A stretch of 64,000 bases of DNA from an uncultured Cuneatibacter sp. GTDB taxonomy: Bacteria > Bacillota > Clostridia > Lachnospirales > Lachnospiraceae. The translations under genes were made by a program, and so were the position numbers. How positions within the stretch are numbered: position 1 is the first letter of the stretch; the number at the start of each line of letters is the position of its first letter. Location of the stretch: NCBI GenBank assembly GCA_934234215.1, contig CAKQHB010000003.1:1-64000 (forward strand), in the 5' to 3' direction. The notes under the pieces were generated by a model that did not search any database, was not told the origin of the DNA, and saw only the letters and a list, made by a program, of their open reading frames with translations. Positions 14,052-23,933 of this stretch are shown here, piece after piece.

Positions 14052-14770
14052 TGATCTTCCCCCATATCCTCCAGAGCAATCCAGTTTTTCGAGCCTTCCT
14101 CCGTCTCGGCGTACAGCTCGTAGCGGTGAATCTGGAAATCAAAAGCAGCAGGCTCCAGACCGAGACTGTGGTAAAGCGCCTCCATCACAAGCTCTGGCTT
14201 TAAATTCTGTACACTGCCGCTGGCAAGACGCATGAAAATAGCGTCATCGCATGTCTCATCCGGGCGGAGTTCGTAGATCATCGGCAGAAGATCCACTTCC
14301 GCTTCGCTCTTTTTTGTCTTCTTTGTCACAAGAACAGAAGGCTGACTACGGAACAGCTCCAAAGTCTGTGCCAGATTTCCGAAAATCGCCTCCGGCTTTT
14401 CATGTCCGTCGCGGATCGTAATGCGGTAATCGGCTGCTGCCACGATGGACATGGCTCCCTTTGCCTTTTCCGGCAGAACGCGGACGCTCTTGACATCAAT
14501 GCCCTCTGCCATGACGGCATTCAGGCGGTCTTTCATCTCGGCAGAGCCGGGAAAGCTCTGTACTTCGATGTCCATGTATTCGCCGTCACTGGTCAGTCCC
14601 AGACCAAGGGGAGACGCGAAAGACATGATCATATGAGGGCTGAAGCCGGCACTGTAGGACATGTCGATCTGCGCCCGGCGAAGTGCTTTCTGGAAGTAAC
14701 GCATCACATCCAGATGTCCCAGAAATTTCATACTGCCGTATTTTCCGAATTTAACTCTAATTTTCAACAC
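14048..14770 (-). CDS. TIGR03936/DUF2344 radical-SAM-associated protein
   Basis: This 240-aa protein of DUF2344 is always encoded after a TIGR03960-type radical SAM protein, as here. GTG at 14770 is the likely start, with GGAGG six bases upstream; TTG at 14767 is an alternative. Typical features are IRVKFGKYGSMKFLGHLD and YSAGFSPHMIMSFASPLGLG. It overlaps the radical SAM gene by 14 bases and the RNase gene by four, so all three are co-translated. The partner reaction is unknown; the pair may modify RNA. Confidence 0.88.
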   Translation of the reverse strand: MLKIRVKFGKYGSMKFLGHLDVMRYFQKALRRAQIDMSYSAGFSPHMIMSFASPLGLGLTSDGEYMDIEVQSFPGSAEMKDRLNAVMAEGIDVKSVRVLPEKAKGAMSIVAAADYRITIRDGHEKPEAIFGNLAQTLELFRSQPSVLVTKKTKKSEAEVDLLPMIYELRPDETCDDAIFMRLASGSVQNLKPELVMEALYHSLGLEPAAFDFQIHRYELYAETEEGSKNWIALEDMGEDQ

Positions 14771-16619
14771 AAACGCCCTCCCCAAATACTCGAACTCCAC
14801 AGCCGGAACACTGCATACGACAGTTGGGCGTCACAACGCCTTCCTGTGCGCGTTTCCATTCCCGGAGTAAAAATGCTTTTGTAACGCCGGGATCGATGAA
14901 ATCCCAGGGGAACAGCTCATCCTCAGAACGGGGACGGATCGTGTAGAAGTCCGGATCAATGCCGCACTCTTCGAATGCTTCCATCCAGCGGTCAAAATGG
15001 AACGTCTCCGTCCAGGCATCGTACAGACATCCCTTCTCATAGGCGCGGACAATAGCTGCGGACAACTTGCGGTCACCGCGGGCAAGAATGCCTTCCAGAA
15101 CCGTTGTGGAGGCATCATGCCAGTTGTAAGTGAGGCTCTTGCGGTTGTGCTGCTCTCGGAAGTGCTGATTTACCTTTCTGGCGCGGTTTAAATACTCCTC
15201 GCGGGGAAGCATCTGCGCCCACTGGAATGGCGTAAACGGCTTCGGCACAAAGAAAGAAGAGCTTGCAGTGATCTGAACTTTTCCGTTGCGCTTGTCCTTC
15301 GGAATCTCGTAGTAGCGCTCTGCAATCTTCTCCGACAGGTCTGCAATGCCCAGCATATCCTCTTCGGTCTCCGTGGGAAGTCCCAGCATGAAATACAGCT
15401 TTACACGGCTCCAGCCGCCCTCAAATGCCATACCGGCACCGTTCAGGATGACTTCCTCGGTCAGGCCCTTGTTGATGACATCCCGAAGACGCTGAGAACC
15501 GGCTTCCGGCGCAAAGGTCAGACTGCTGCGGCGAACGTCCTGTACCTTGGACATAACATCAAGGGAGAATGCATCGATTCGAAGAGACGGCAGAGAGATG
15601 TTGACACCACCCTTGCCATGGAAGGTGTCGATCAGATACGTTACCAGCTCCTCTAACTGTCGGTAATCGCTGGAGCTGAGAGAACTTAACGTGATCTCCT
15701 CGTGTCCGGTGTTTTGCAAAAGCTTTACGGCTTTATCTTTCAGGAATTCCAGACTGCGCTCCCGCACGGGGCGGTATACCATGCCCGCCTGACAGAAACG
15801 ACATCCACGGATACATCCACGCAGGATTTCCAGTACAACGCGGTCCTGGGTAACTTTCATATAAGGAACCAGGGGCTTCTCCGGGTAAAAGGTATCACTG
15901 ACATCGTGTACGATCTCTTTGCGGATCTTCGGTTTTGCAGTCGGTTCATTGGGAGTAAAGGATGCCAGAGTGCCATCCTCATTGTATGTCACATCATAAA
16001 ATGCCGGAACGTACATGCCGGGAAGTTCTGCTGCCTTGCGCAGAAAATCCATGCGGCTGCCGCCGTTTTTTTTATGTTCGATATACAGATCCATCAGCGG
16101 GTAAAACTGAGTCTCACCCTCGCCGATGTAAAACAAATCAAAAAAGTCTGCAATCGGCTCCGGATTGTAAGAACAGGGGCCACCACCTATGACGATGGGA
16201 TCGTCTTCATTACGGTCCTTTGCGTAGAACGGGATGCCGCTCAGATCCAGAATCTGTAAAATATTCGTGTAGCACATCTCGTACTGCAGCGTAATGCCGA
16301 GAAAATCAAAATCCTTGATCGGTGCCTGAGATTCCACGCCAAACAGCGGAATCTTCTTTTCCCGCATGATCGGGTCGAGATCTGTCCAGGGAGAGTACAC
16401 GCGGTCGCAGTAGACATCGTCTCTCTGGTTCAGCATATCGTATAAAATCTGGATGCCGAGATGGGACATACCAATCTCGTACACATCAGGGAAGCACATG
16501 ACGACATTGACATCCATCTGGCTCATGTCTTTGGCGTATGCATTTACTTCATTTCCTATATATCGTGCCGGCTTTTCTACCTGCAGCAGAATCTCTTCCG
16601 GCAATGCCAGTTTCCTCAT
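14757..16619 (-). CDS. TIGR03960 family radical SAM protein
   Basis: This 620-aa protein has an N-terminal B12-binding-like fold (DVNVVMCFPDVYEIGMSHLG) and a radical SAM core with the cluster motif CIRGCRFC (CxxxCxxC). A C-terminal region holds further Cys (CRMQCSGCGVRVFG). The family is conserved in Clostridia and other bacteria next to DUF2344 and RNase G; the substrate is unknown. A terminator lies upstream, so the three-gene unit starts here. Confidence 0.9.
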   Translation of the reverse strand: MRKLALPEEILLQVEKPARYIGNEVNAYAKDMSQMDVNVVMCFPDVYEIGMSHLGIQILYDMLNQRDDVYCDRVYSPWTDLDPIMREKKIPLFGVESQAPIKDFDFLGITLQYEMCYTNILQILDLSGIPFYAKDRNEDDPIVIGGGPCSYNPEPIADFFDLFYIGEGETQFYPLMDLYIEHKKNGGSRMDFLRKAAELPGMYVPAFYDVTYNEDGTLASFTPNEPTAKPKIRKEIVHDVSDTFYPEKPLVPYMKVTQDRVVLEILRGCIRGCRFCQAGMVYRPVRERSLEFLKDKAVKLLQNTGHEEITLSSLSSSDYRQLEELVTYLIDTFHGKGGVNISLPSLRIDAFSLDVMSKVQDVRRSSLTFAPEAGSQRLRDVINKGLTEEVILNGAGMAFEGGWSRVKLYFMLGLPTETEEDMLGIADLSEKIAERYYEIPKDKRNGKVQITASSSFFVPKPFTPFQWAQMLPREEYLNRARKVNQHFREQHNRKSLTYNWHDASTTVLEGILARGDRKLSAAIVRAYEKGCLYDAWTETFHFDRWMEAFEECGIDPDFYTIRPRSEDELFPWDFIDPGVTKAFLLREWKRAQEGVVTPNCRMQCSGCGVRVFGEGVCVEN

Positions 16620-16640
16620 CGGAATTCCTCCATGTAGTTT

Positions 16641-16675
16641 GAATAAAAACAGGGGAGCATGATCTACTCCCCTGT
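16641..16675 (-). terminator. Terminator of the lipoprotein gene
   Basis: ACAGGGGAG (16649-16657) pairs with CTCCCCTGT (16667-16675), followed on the minus strand by TTTTTATTC. It separates the lipoprotein gene from the radical SAM unit. Confidence 0.88.
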
Positions 16676-16729
16676 CTTGCCATCATTATTTTAACAGATT
16701 CCTCTGCATTTGTAAAGAACGGAAGAAAC

Positions 16730-18418
16730 TTACTCCATAACCGTAACAGCTCCATACAGATCTGTCAGAGAATTTTCGATAGAGCCGCAGGTAGCAAGGA
16801 ATGTATCCCACTCGTCATCGTAGAAGCTATACTCGATGCAGAGTCCGGCATCATCCCGTCCGCCCAGATCGGTGTAGGAATAAACTTCTGTATTTGTGGA
16901 TTCGTCTCCATCATACTGGTAGCTGATCGTAATGTAATGAACCTCATAATCGCCAACTGTCATAGTACGATAATCCGTTGCGACCAGATTGACATACGTA
17001 TCCGGATCCTCCAGCTTCGGAGTGATCTCAGCTTCATAGTAATCATCTGCAGTATATGCACCGCTCCAGTCATCGAAGTCATAGACGTAACCCCAGATAA
17101 AGCCATCGCTTGTATCCTCAGTAAAGGAGAAATAATCATCCTCCATATTGTTTAAGGTGTAACCTGCAGGTGTAGTGAGATGGATCACAGCTCCGGAATC
17201 CACGCGGATACCGTCGGTTGCAGATGTAGAGTCGTCAGGATCTGACTCATCAGAAGAAGTTTCTGTCTCAGTTTCTGCTTCTGTCTCCTCGTCCAGACCA
17301 AGTTCGTCGTTCAGATCGTCGTTCAGATCGTCTTCCAGATCGCCGATGATATCATCATTTCCATACAGATCCATCATAGCGTTCAAAACTGTTATCAGAT
17401 CAGTGTACTCTTCCGGTGCCTCGATAGAAACCTTTGCTTCGGACATCTCAACCATCAGGTGCATGGAAGTGTTATTCTCCAGATCTGCCGTGATATCCGT
17501 TGTGCAGATGCGGGAACCGCTCTTGCCTGTAAAATCAACAGACATCTTTAACTGGAGAGACTCTTCGGAAAGCATTTCCTTTAAGGAATCCATATCATCC
17601 AGGATTTCCTGAATCTGATCCTTGGCTTTCTGCTTGTAATCTTCTGCGTTATCCAGAAGGTCATCAATCTCGGAAGTGTCAACCGATACAAGATCGCCAT
17701 ACTGCTCTGCCATATCCTTCAGAGCGGCTGTCGCCTTGTTGTTCTCACCTTCCTTCAGGATGACGAGCAGGTTATCATACATGGAATCCAGATTTTCCTG
17801 AACATAGGTCAGGATTCCCTCGATCAAAGAGGGAAGGGTCGTTCCGTCTGCGGTCAGAATGAAGGTGTCACTATCCTTGGACATGCAGCCGTCTGCAGCC
17901 TTGGAACCAGCCTCCAGAGCGGCGATAATGCTGTCAGACAGAGAAAGACCTGCTTTCTTTGCCTCATCGCTGGTGGTGCCCACTTCCATACCGTATACGG
18001 TGTAGCTCTTAAAGGAATCTTCCAGACCGAGCTGGCTGACAGTCTCCTTCAGGGTCTCTTCATCGAGAGACATTCCGGTCAGTGTGCTGATGGAATCCAG
18101 CAGATCGGACGCATCGAGATAGAAGATGCCGTCCTTTAAGGTCATCGTTCCGATGGAGAGCGTAACACCGGAGACAGAGGCGCTGAGATCAAGCTGCATT
18201 GCCTGATTTTTCTGGTCTACCATACCGTCCGCGTTGATAGTTACGGTCTGATTGTCACTGGTTACTTCCAGTTCTGTCTGCACGTTATATGCAGTGAACT
18301 TCTGAGCTTCTTTGAGAGCTTCGAACATGGTCTTCGGCGCTTTGCTGCAGCCTGCCATAGAAGCAATCAGAAGAATGCCCACAAGAAAAAGTGCAATGGA
18401 TTTGTTTAACTTTTTCAT
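16730..18418 (-). CDS. Secreted lipoprotein with an acidic linker
   Basis: This 562-aa lipoprotein starts MKKLNKSIALFLVG with lipobox SMAGC (Cys24), so it should be attached to the outer membrane face. The ATG at 18418 has AGGAGG six bases upstream; a longer frame overlaps sbcC. An N-terminal region resembles lipoproteins built of repeated beta strands (KDGIFYLDASDLLDSI). Then an acidic linker of Asp, Glu, Ser and Thr follows (encoded about 17170-17350), including DLNDDLNDE-type repeats, and a C-terminal domain rich in Tyr and Asp. No known enzyme motif. It has its own promoter and terminator. Confidence 0.82.
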   Translation of the reverse strand: MKKLNKSIALFLVGILLIASMAGCSKAPKTMFEALKEAQKFTAYNVQTELEVTSDNQTVTINADGMVDQKNQAMQLDLSASVSGVTLSIGTMTLKDGIFYLDASDLLDSISTLTGMSLDEETLKETVSQLGLEDSFKSYTVYGMEVGTTSDEAKKAGLSLSDSIIAALEAGSKAADGCMSKDSDTFILTADGTTLPSLIEGILTYVQENLDSMYDNLLVILKEGENNKATAALKDMAEQYGDLVSVDTSEIDDLLDNAEDYKQKAKDQIQEILDDMDSLKEMLSEESLQLKMSVDFTGKSGSRICTTDITADLENNTSMHLMVEMSEAKVSIEAPEEYTDLITVLNAMMDLYGNDDIIGDLEDDLNDDLNDELGLDEETEAETETETSSDESDPDDSTSATDGIRVDSGAVIHLTTPAGYTLNNMEDDYFSFTEDTSDGFIWGYVYDFDDWSGAYTADDYYEAEITPKLEDPDTYVNLVATDYRTMTVGDYEVHYITISYQYDGDESTNTEVYSYTDLGGRDDAGLCIEYSFYDDEWDTFLATCGSIENSLTDLYGAVTVME

Positions 18419-18460
18419 CGTCTTCCTCCTCTTGTAATTTGTTTGAAATCTGACAACTTC

Positions 18461-18489
18461 AGTATAACATACGGAGTGAAACTTCGCAA
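18461..18489 (-). promoter_or_regulatory. Promoter of the lipoprotein gene
   Basis: Minus strand: TTGCGA, 17-base spacer, TATACT, 43 bases before the lipoprotein ATG. A reasonable sigma-A match. Confidence 0.7.
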
Positions 18490-18509
18490 TGTAAACTTCT
18501 TTTTGCCGG

Positions 18510-21500
18510 CTAGCTGATCTGCCAGCGGACATGGCTGCCATGTTCATCCTTCGTCACGAGAAGCTGGTCGTCAATCTCCTGTTTCAGCTCTGTCACATGC
18601 GAAATGATGCCAATGAGACGGGAAGCTCCTGCCATCTCCTGCAGAACACGGACCGCCTGATCTCTGGCGCTCTCGTCTAATGAGCCAAAGCCCTCGTCTA
18701 AGAACATGACATCCAGATGAATGCCGGGAGCGCTCTCCTTGATCTGATCCGCCATGCCAAGAGCAAGGGAAAGCGCGGCGAGGAAAGACTCTCCGCCGGA
18801 GAGCGTTCGGATCTCCCGAACCTTTCCGGTGACGGCAGAATAAACCATGAGATCCAGTCCCCGGTTCTTTCCGTCTCCTGCGTCCGCCTCCTCGACCATA
18901 CGCAGTTCAAATTGTCCGCCGGACATTTCCTGAAAACGTAGATTTGCGGCATACAGGATTCTCCGCAGAAAATAGCGCTGTACATAGGTCTCCAGATCCA
19001 TGCGGCTGCCTTTTACATTTCCGGAAACCTGCCGATACAGCCGCTCCAGTCTGGCGTGCTCAGCCACAGTCTGTTCCCGCGCGTCTAACTTTGGCTGCAG
19101 ATGGCGGAGAACCGTTTCGTTGTCCTGTAGTTCCATTCGGATTGTGTCGGACTCGTCTCTGGCGGTTCGAACACGCTGTTCGGCTTCCAAATACTGCTCT
19201 TTTAACAGGGCAAGATCCGGGCGCTCCTGCTTTCCGATGAGTGCTGCGGCAGTCTCCCTCTTTGCAATGGCGGTGGTAAGCTGATTTCTCCATTCGATGC
19301 ACAGCCGCTGCAAGCGATCTGCCTCCGCAGATGGATATTGCTCGGTGAGCGCCTGCCAGTCGGTTTCCGTCACATGATGCTCAGCCAAAAGCGTTTCATA
19401 GGCTGCAGCCTGTTCCTGTACTGCTTTTTCATATCCCGGAAGCTCGGATTCACAGCGACGCAGCAAAGCTTCGGTCTGCTCTGCTGTGCGGGAGGTTGCC
19501 GCAGAAGCAGCTTTCTTTTCCTCATAGAGAGCTTTCGCCTGTTCACTCTCCGCTTTCGCTTCCTTGCTGGCTGCGAGTGCTGCCTGGCGATCCGAAAAAG
19601 CAGAGGAAGTATCTAGCGTGCGATAAGTCGTCTGTTTCTCGGTGAATTGCTGATTGGCATTCTGCAGTTTCTTTTGGAGCTCTGTCCGGATGGGCTCCAG
19701 CTCCCGCAGTTTTGTAATCGTAGTATCCAATGCGTTTTTGCAGGCGGTTTGTTTACGAACCTGTTCCTGCAGAAAATCCCGCTGCGCACACCAGGCACTC
19801 TGCTGCTTCTTCAACCAGTCATCGGCATCAGTGAGAGCAGCGGGGGTACAGGGATCTTTCTGGGCTTTCAGTTTTTCACAAAACGATTCCCAGTCCTCCT
19901 GCAATCGCTGTTCCATCTGCCGAAATTTGGCGTTCTCCGCCTGAGAGTTGGCAGATTTTTTTTCCTGAACTTCTGCAAGGAGAGTTGCCTGTGCTTCAGC
20001 CGAATCCAGAGCTTCTTTTGTCAGTTCCGGATGAGACTCCGTCAGAATGCGGAGTCTAGGATGCTCTGTGGAGCCGCACACAGGGCAGGGAGCGCCGGGA
20101 GCCAGATCTCTGGCGAGAAATCCTGCCTGCGTATCGAGAAATTGCTGGCGCAGCTGCTCATAATGCTCTTTGTGTTCCTGATAAGTGCGCCGCGCAGCCT
20201 CGTAAGCAGTGAGAGCGTCTGCGCTGCGTTTCTTTTGCAGGGTAAGCTGATCGGCCTGTCTGTGAAGCACCGTCAGCTGTTCTGCGAAGGCATCCAGTTC
20301 TTTCTCCTCCAAATGGCTGCGCTCCTGCTCTGCGGAGAGAGTATCGTACTGCGCAAGTTCGTTCGTGTATTGTTCCCGAAAAGCAGTGAGAGCTGTAAAG
20401 CTTTCCTCGGTCTTCTGCTGCGAGTCCTGAAGCGTGGCAACAGTCTGAGCGGCTGTTTTCATCTCGGCTGCGGCACGCTCCTGTTTCGCAAAAATGTCCA
20501 GCGCGGCAGTTACCTGTGCTTCTATCTTACTTGTCTGTTCCAGAACATGATTATAGTGTTCCTGTTGTGCATGCTCCTCCACCCTGCAAAGCTCTGCCTG
20601 CTTTTTCTGGATTGGAAGATTTGTCTGATGCATTTTCAGATCCTTTTGCGTGTGGGCAAGCAAATCGGAGGATTTCCGGAGGTGGCGATATTCGGTGTCG
20701 ATGGCGTACGCAGCACGGATTTTCGAAACAAGACGTTCTTTCTCCTCGTAATCAGCACGTTCTGCCTCTGCCTGCCGGAGGTAATGTTCAGCGGCATCCA
20801 ACTGTTCGTATGCTCTTTGCAGTCCCTCCGCTTCTGTTTCCGCATCTCGAATGCAATCCCGCCCTTTTTCCGCCTGCTTGAGGCGGGCAGCGGCAGATTT
20901 TTGCTCCTGCTTTCGCTCTTGAAGCAATGCCTCCAGTTCCTCAAGAAATGGTGCCATCTGCACAAGAGCACCATTCTGGAGCTGCTCCAGATACGCATTG
21001 AGTTGTCCGGCGTGTTCACTCTGTGTCGGAATCCGCACATGACCAAGCTCCGTCTGACATTCCGTCTTGACAGTTGCCAATGTCTTTTCCAGATTCTTTT
21101 TGCGATTGTCCACCTCCCGCACGATCTGCTCGTACAGCTCGGTGTGGAACAGCTTTCGAAAGATCACTTTTTTGTCATCGGACTTTGCCCGAAGCAACTG
21201 TAAAAACTCGCCCTGTGCGATCATGGCAATCTGCATAAATTGTTCTTTTGTCAGACCAATGAGATCTACAATCTTTTTTCCGGCTTCCTTGGACGGATAA
21301 TCGGTTCCATCCGGCATCGTCAGAGTCACACTGCCGTTTACCTCTCGTGTGTCAATGCCCTTTCCGGCACCGCGGGTGAGCAGACGCAGATGCTTCGGAA
21401 CGCGGCGCACGGTATAGCACTGTTCGTCGTTTCCCTCGGTGAATGTCAGCTCCACATATGGCTCTACATTCAGAGGGGCATACTGACTCTGCAAAACAAT

Positions 21501-21692
21501 GCCCTCTTTTTTATTGATGGAAGAACTTGCCTCCCCGTAGAGGGCAAAGACGATAGCATCAAAAATCGTTGTCTTTCCGGAACCGGTGTCACCGGTGATC
21601 AGAAACAATTTTTGATTCAAACTACGAAAATCAATACAGGTTTCCACGCCATAAGAGGCGAATGCCTGCATCTTCAGCTGAATCGGTTTCAT
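18510..21692 (-). CDS. sbcC: Exonuclease SbcC (Rad50-like ATPase)
   Basis: This 1060-aa SMC-like ATPase of the SbcCD nuclease processes hairpins and blocked DNA ends. Walker A is GDTGSGKT (34-41). Two long coiled coils flank the zinc hook CPVCGSTEHP (about residue 535). The C-terminal lobe holds the signature TLSGGESFLAALSLALG and Walker B VMFLDEGFGSLDE. Its ATG shares one base with the sbcD stop (TGATG). Long plus-strand open frames opposite this gene are shadows of its coiled coil. Confidence 0.96.
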   Translation of the reverse strand: MKPIQLKMQAFASYGVETCIDFRSLNQKLFLITGDTGSGKTTIFDAIVFALYGEASSSINKKEGIVLQSQYAPLNVEPYVELTFTEGNDEQCYTVRRVPKHLRLLTRGAGKGIDTREVNGSVTLTMPDGTDYPSKEAGKKIVDLIGLTKEQFMQIAMIAQGEFLQLLRAKSDDKKVIFRKLFHTELYEQIVREVDNRKKNLEKTLATVKTECQTELGHVRIPTQSEHAGQLNAYLEQLQNGALVQMAPFLEELEALLQERKQEQKSAAARLKQAEKGRDCIRDAETEAEGLQRAYEQLDAAEHYLRQAEAERADYEEKERLVSKIRAAYAIDTEYRHLRKSSDLLAHTQKDLKMHQTNLPIQKKQAELCRVEEHAQQEHYNHVLEQTSKIEAQVTAALDIFAKQERAAAEMKTAAQTVATLQDSQQKTEESFTALTAFREQYTNELAQYDTLSAEQERSHLEEKELDAFAEQLTVLHRQADQLTLQKKRSADALTAYEAARRTYQEHKEHYEQLRQQFLDTQAGFLARDLAPGAPCPVCGSTEHPRLRILTESHPELTKEALDSAEAQATLLAEVQEKKSANSQAENAKFRQMEQRLQEDWESFCEKLKAQKDPCTPAALTDADDWLKKQQSAWCAQRDFLQEQVRKQTACKNALDTTITKLRELEPIRTELQKKLQNANQQFTEKQTTYRTLDTSSAFSDRQAALAASKEAKAESEQAKALYEEKKAASAATSRTAEQTEALLRRCESELPGYEKAVQEQAAAYETLLAEHHVTETDWQALTEQYPSAEADRLQRLCIEWRNQLTTAIAKRETAAALIGKQERPDLALLKEQYLEAEQRVRTARDESDTIRMELQDNETVLRHLQPKLDAREQTVAEHARLERLYRQVSGNVKGSRMDLETYVQRYFLRRILYAANLRFQEMSGGQFELRMVEEADAGDGKNRGLDLMVYSAVTGKVREIRTLSGGESFLAALSLALGMADQIKESAPGIHLDVMFLDEGFGSLDESARDQAVRVLQEMAGASRLIGIISHVTELKQEIDDQLLVTKDEHGSHVRWQIS

Positions 21693-22843
21693 CAGATCAC
21701 CCCCTGTACCGTGTGCAAAATGTCTTTTAGAAGTTTCTGATCGGCATCGTCCGGATCTCCCAGAAAATTACAGCAGAGCGTAAACGGGTCCAGCTCCTTC
21801 GGCAAATCCACAGCGGAAAGTGCAGCAGCTCTGACTGGGAGATCCCGGCGGATTTCCAGCAGATTTGGAAATGCCAGATGAAGGCGGTCCTGCATATCGA
21901 GAATATTCAGATCTGCCGGATCGGTCAGAATGACGGTGACATAGTCTTCGCATGCCTGTGTCAAAACTTCTTCCAGGGTGCCATTGAGAATCCGGACTTC
22001 TCGCATCGGATGAAGCGGTAAAACGCGGATCTGTGGCTCCGTTCCTTTTTGATTGAGATCCACGCAAACAATCCCCTTTTGCTGTCCGGCTTCGCTGACC
22101 GAGCAGGCAAGAGGGGTTCCGCAATATCGAATATTTGATTTTCCAACGGTCATGGGCTTATGGATATGTCCAAGCGCCGCATAATCAAATGGCTCCAGCA
22201 CATCGGCGCATACTTCATCGATATTGCCGACAGTGCGAATCTCCGAATCCATTCGGTCCACAGTATCGGCAGAGATGCCTTTTGGCACGTAGAACTGATG
22301 ACTGACCAGAACATTTCGTTCAGAAGTGTCAAACTGTTCCCGTTCAAACAGGCGATGCACCGTGGCATCATAAGATAAATTGTTGCCGTTTTCATCGGTG
22401 CCGACCACCCGTTTTACCATGGAAGGCTTCACAAAAGGAAGCAGGTAAAAATGCACCGGTCCGAAGTCATCGGTGAGTGTAACCTGTTCAAGAAAGTCCT
22501 CCTCGGTCTGCGGCGGCAGACCGATCATGTGCACCTGCTGGCGTTCCAGCAGTCTGCGATACAGGTTGATGCGGGGAGCGCTGTCGTGGTTGCCGCTGAT
22601 CATCAGAAGAGCTGTCTTTGGAACACGCTCCGTCAGTCCCACAACGAAATGATCAAACAGCTCGACGGCTTCCGCGGAAGGAATCGCCTTGTCATAGAGA
22701 TCCCCGGCGATGACGATAGCATCCGGCTGTTCTGTCTCGGCATATTGTGTGATCTGTTCGAGAATTGCCGCCTGATCAGCAAGAAGATCCCGCTCCCGCA
22801 GCTTCAGACCGAGATGCAGATCTGATAAATGAAAAAAACGCAT
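21692..22843 (-). CDS. sbcD: Exonuclease SbcD (Mre11-like)
   Basis: This 383-aa metallophosphoesterase is the nuclease subunit of SbcCD. All phosphodiesterase motifs are present: SDLHLG, GDLYDKA, GNHDS, the His of VSHQF, and GHIHKP. The C-terminal capping domain contacts SbcC. It precedes sbcC with a one-base overlap and follows the his operon by 21 bases, so it may be co-transcribed with it. Confidence 0.95.
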   Translation of the reverse strand: MRFFHLSDLHLGLKLRERDLLADQAAILEQITQYAETEQPDAIVIAGDLYDKAIPSAEAVELFDHFVVGLTERVPKTALLMISGNHDSAPRINLYRRLLERQQVHMIGLPPQTEEDFLEQVTLTDDFGPVHFYLLPFVKPSMVKRVVGTDENGNNLSYDATVHRLFEREQFDTSERNVLVSHQFYVPKGISADTVDRMDSEIRTVGNIDEVCADVLEPFDYAALGHIHKPMTVGKSNIRYCGTPLACSVSEAGQQKGIVCVDLNQKGTEPQIRVLPLHPMREVRILNGTLEEVLTQACEDYVTVILTDPADLNILDMQDRLHLAFPNLLEIRRDLPVRAAALSAVDLPKELDPFTLCCNFLGDPDDADQKLLKDILHTVQGVI

Positions 22844-22864
22844 AGTTTCCTCAATTCCTGTCTG

Positions 22865-23929
22865 TTAATGGCGATTTTGCAGTTCCGTCATGACTTCCTG
22901 CCAGTCGATGCCCTTTTCTGCCATCAAAACCGTAGCATGGTACAGGAAATCCGCCATCTCATAGATGACTTCCTCAGAACCGGGATTTTTGGCGGCAATC
23001 AGAATTTCCGCAGCTTCCTCTCCGACTTTTTTCAGGATCTTATCCAACCCCTTGTCGAACAGATAGTTTGTGTAAGAACCCTCTTTCGGATGGAGTTTAC
23101 GGTCGGTGACGGTGTGATACAGTTCCTCTAAGACTTCGTTGGAATCTTTCCGCTCCGTCTGTTCGGTCTCCAGAATCGGGCGGAAAAAGCAGGAGTGCGA
23201 ACCGGTGTGACAGGCAGCGCCAATTTGCTTGACTTCCGCTAAGAGGGTGTCGCTGTCGCAGTCTGCTTTTAAAGAACGGACATACTGATAGTGACCGGAG
23301 GTTTCTCCTTTCAGCCACTGCTCCTGTCTGGAACGGCTGTAGTAGTTCATTAGTCCGGTACGGACCGTCTGCTCATATGCCTCCTCGTTCATGTATGCCA
23401 TCATCAAGACTTCTTTTGTGTCCTGTTCCTGCACAATGACCGGAACAAGTCCTGCGGTGTCTTTTTTTAATTTCGACCAGGGAATGGCACATACCGGTGT
23501 GTACAGATCCTGACCGGCATCCAAACGATTCTGCCGCTCTTTCGTAAAATCCGCCAGATAGATCAGACTTTCATAGGCAAAGCCCTCCGGAAGCGTGATA
23601 CGCTGCTTCCCAAAACGGGCAGCTGCCGTCTCTGCGATGAGAGAGCCGTCCCGATCCTTTTCTTTTTTGACAAGTACGGCAGCGGCACCGGCATACAGAT
23701 ATTTTTTGACATCCTCAAGACGTTTGATGCCGCCCTGAATATATACCGGATGTCCGGTTCCGGCGCAGAGCTGTCGGACGAGAGAGATTTCGGCTTCGTG
23801 CTGCTCGTCGAACAGATAACACTGTTCGCAGAGAATGCCGTCTGCAAAGCGAAGCTGCGTTAAAATCTGCTCCATCTCCGCTTCTTTCAAGACACCTGCC
23901 GGGATGACCGCCAGTAATTTCTTTTTCAT
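22865..23929 (-). CDS. hisIE: HisIE with an extra N-terminal HisF/HisA-like half-barrel
   Basis: This 354-aa protein performs steps two and three of histidine synthesis. PRA-cyclohydrolase motifs are SRSRQEQWLKGETSGH, DCDSD and GAACHTGSHSCF (about 150-245); the PRA-pyrophosphatase domain (about 260-354) holds KVGEEAAEILIAAKN. Ordinary HisIE proteins are about 200 aa; here some 125 extra residues come first. They resemble one half of the HisF/HisA barrel (YIQGGIKRLEDVKKYL, AGAAAVLVKKE, AETAAARFGKQRI) but lack the catalytic Asp of strand 1. The ATG at 23929 is chosen because AAAGGG lies in the end of hisA. Confidence 0.9.
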   Translation of the reverse strand: MKKKLLAVIPAGVLKEAEMEQILTQLRFADGILCEQCYLFDEQHEAEISLVRQLCAGTGHPVYIQGGIKRLEDVKKYLYAGAAAVLVKKEKDRDGSLIAETAAARFGKQRITLPEGFAYESLIYLADFTKERQNRLDAGQDLYTPVCAIPWSKLKKDTAGLVPVIVQEQDTKEVLMMAYMNEEAYEQTVRTGLMNYYSRSRQEQWLKGETSGHYQYVRSLKADCDSDTLLAEVKQIGAACHTGSHSCFFRPILETEQTERKDSNEVLEELYHTVTDRKLHPKEGSYTNYLFDKGLDKILKKVGEEAAEILIAAKNPGSEEVIYEMADFLYHATVLMAEKGIDWQEVMTELQNRH

Positions 23930-23933
23930 GGTT

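Noticed and set aside
19647..21203. A 518-residue plus-strand open frame opposite sbcC
   Set aside because: It lies wholly inside sbcC, gives a Leu/Phe/Cys-rich sequence typical of the complement of Gln/Glu/Lys coiled-coil codons, and has no start signals.
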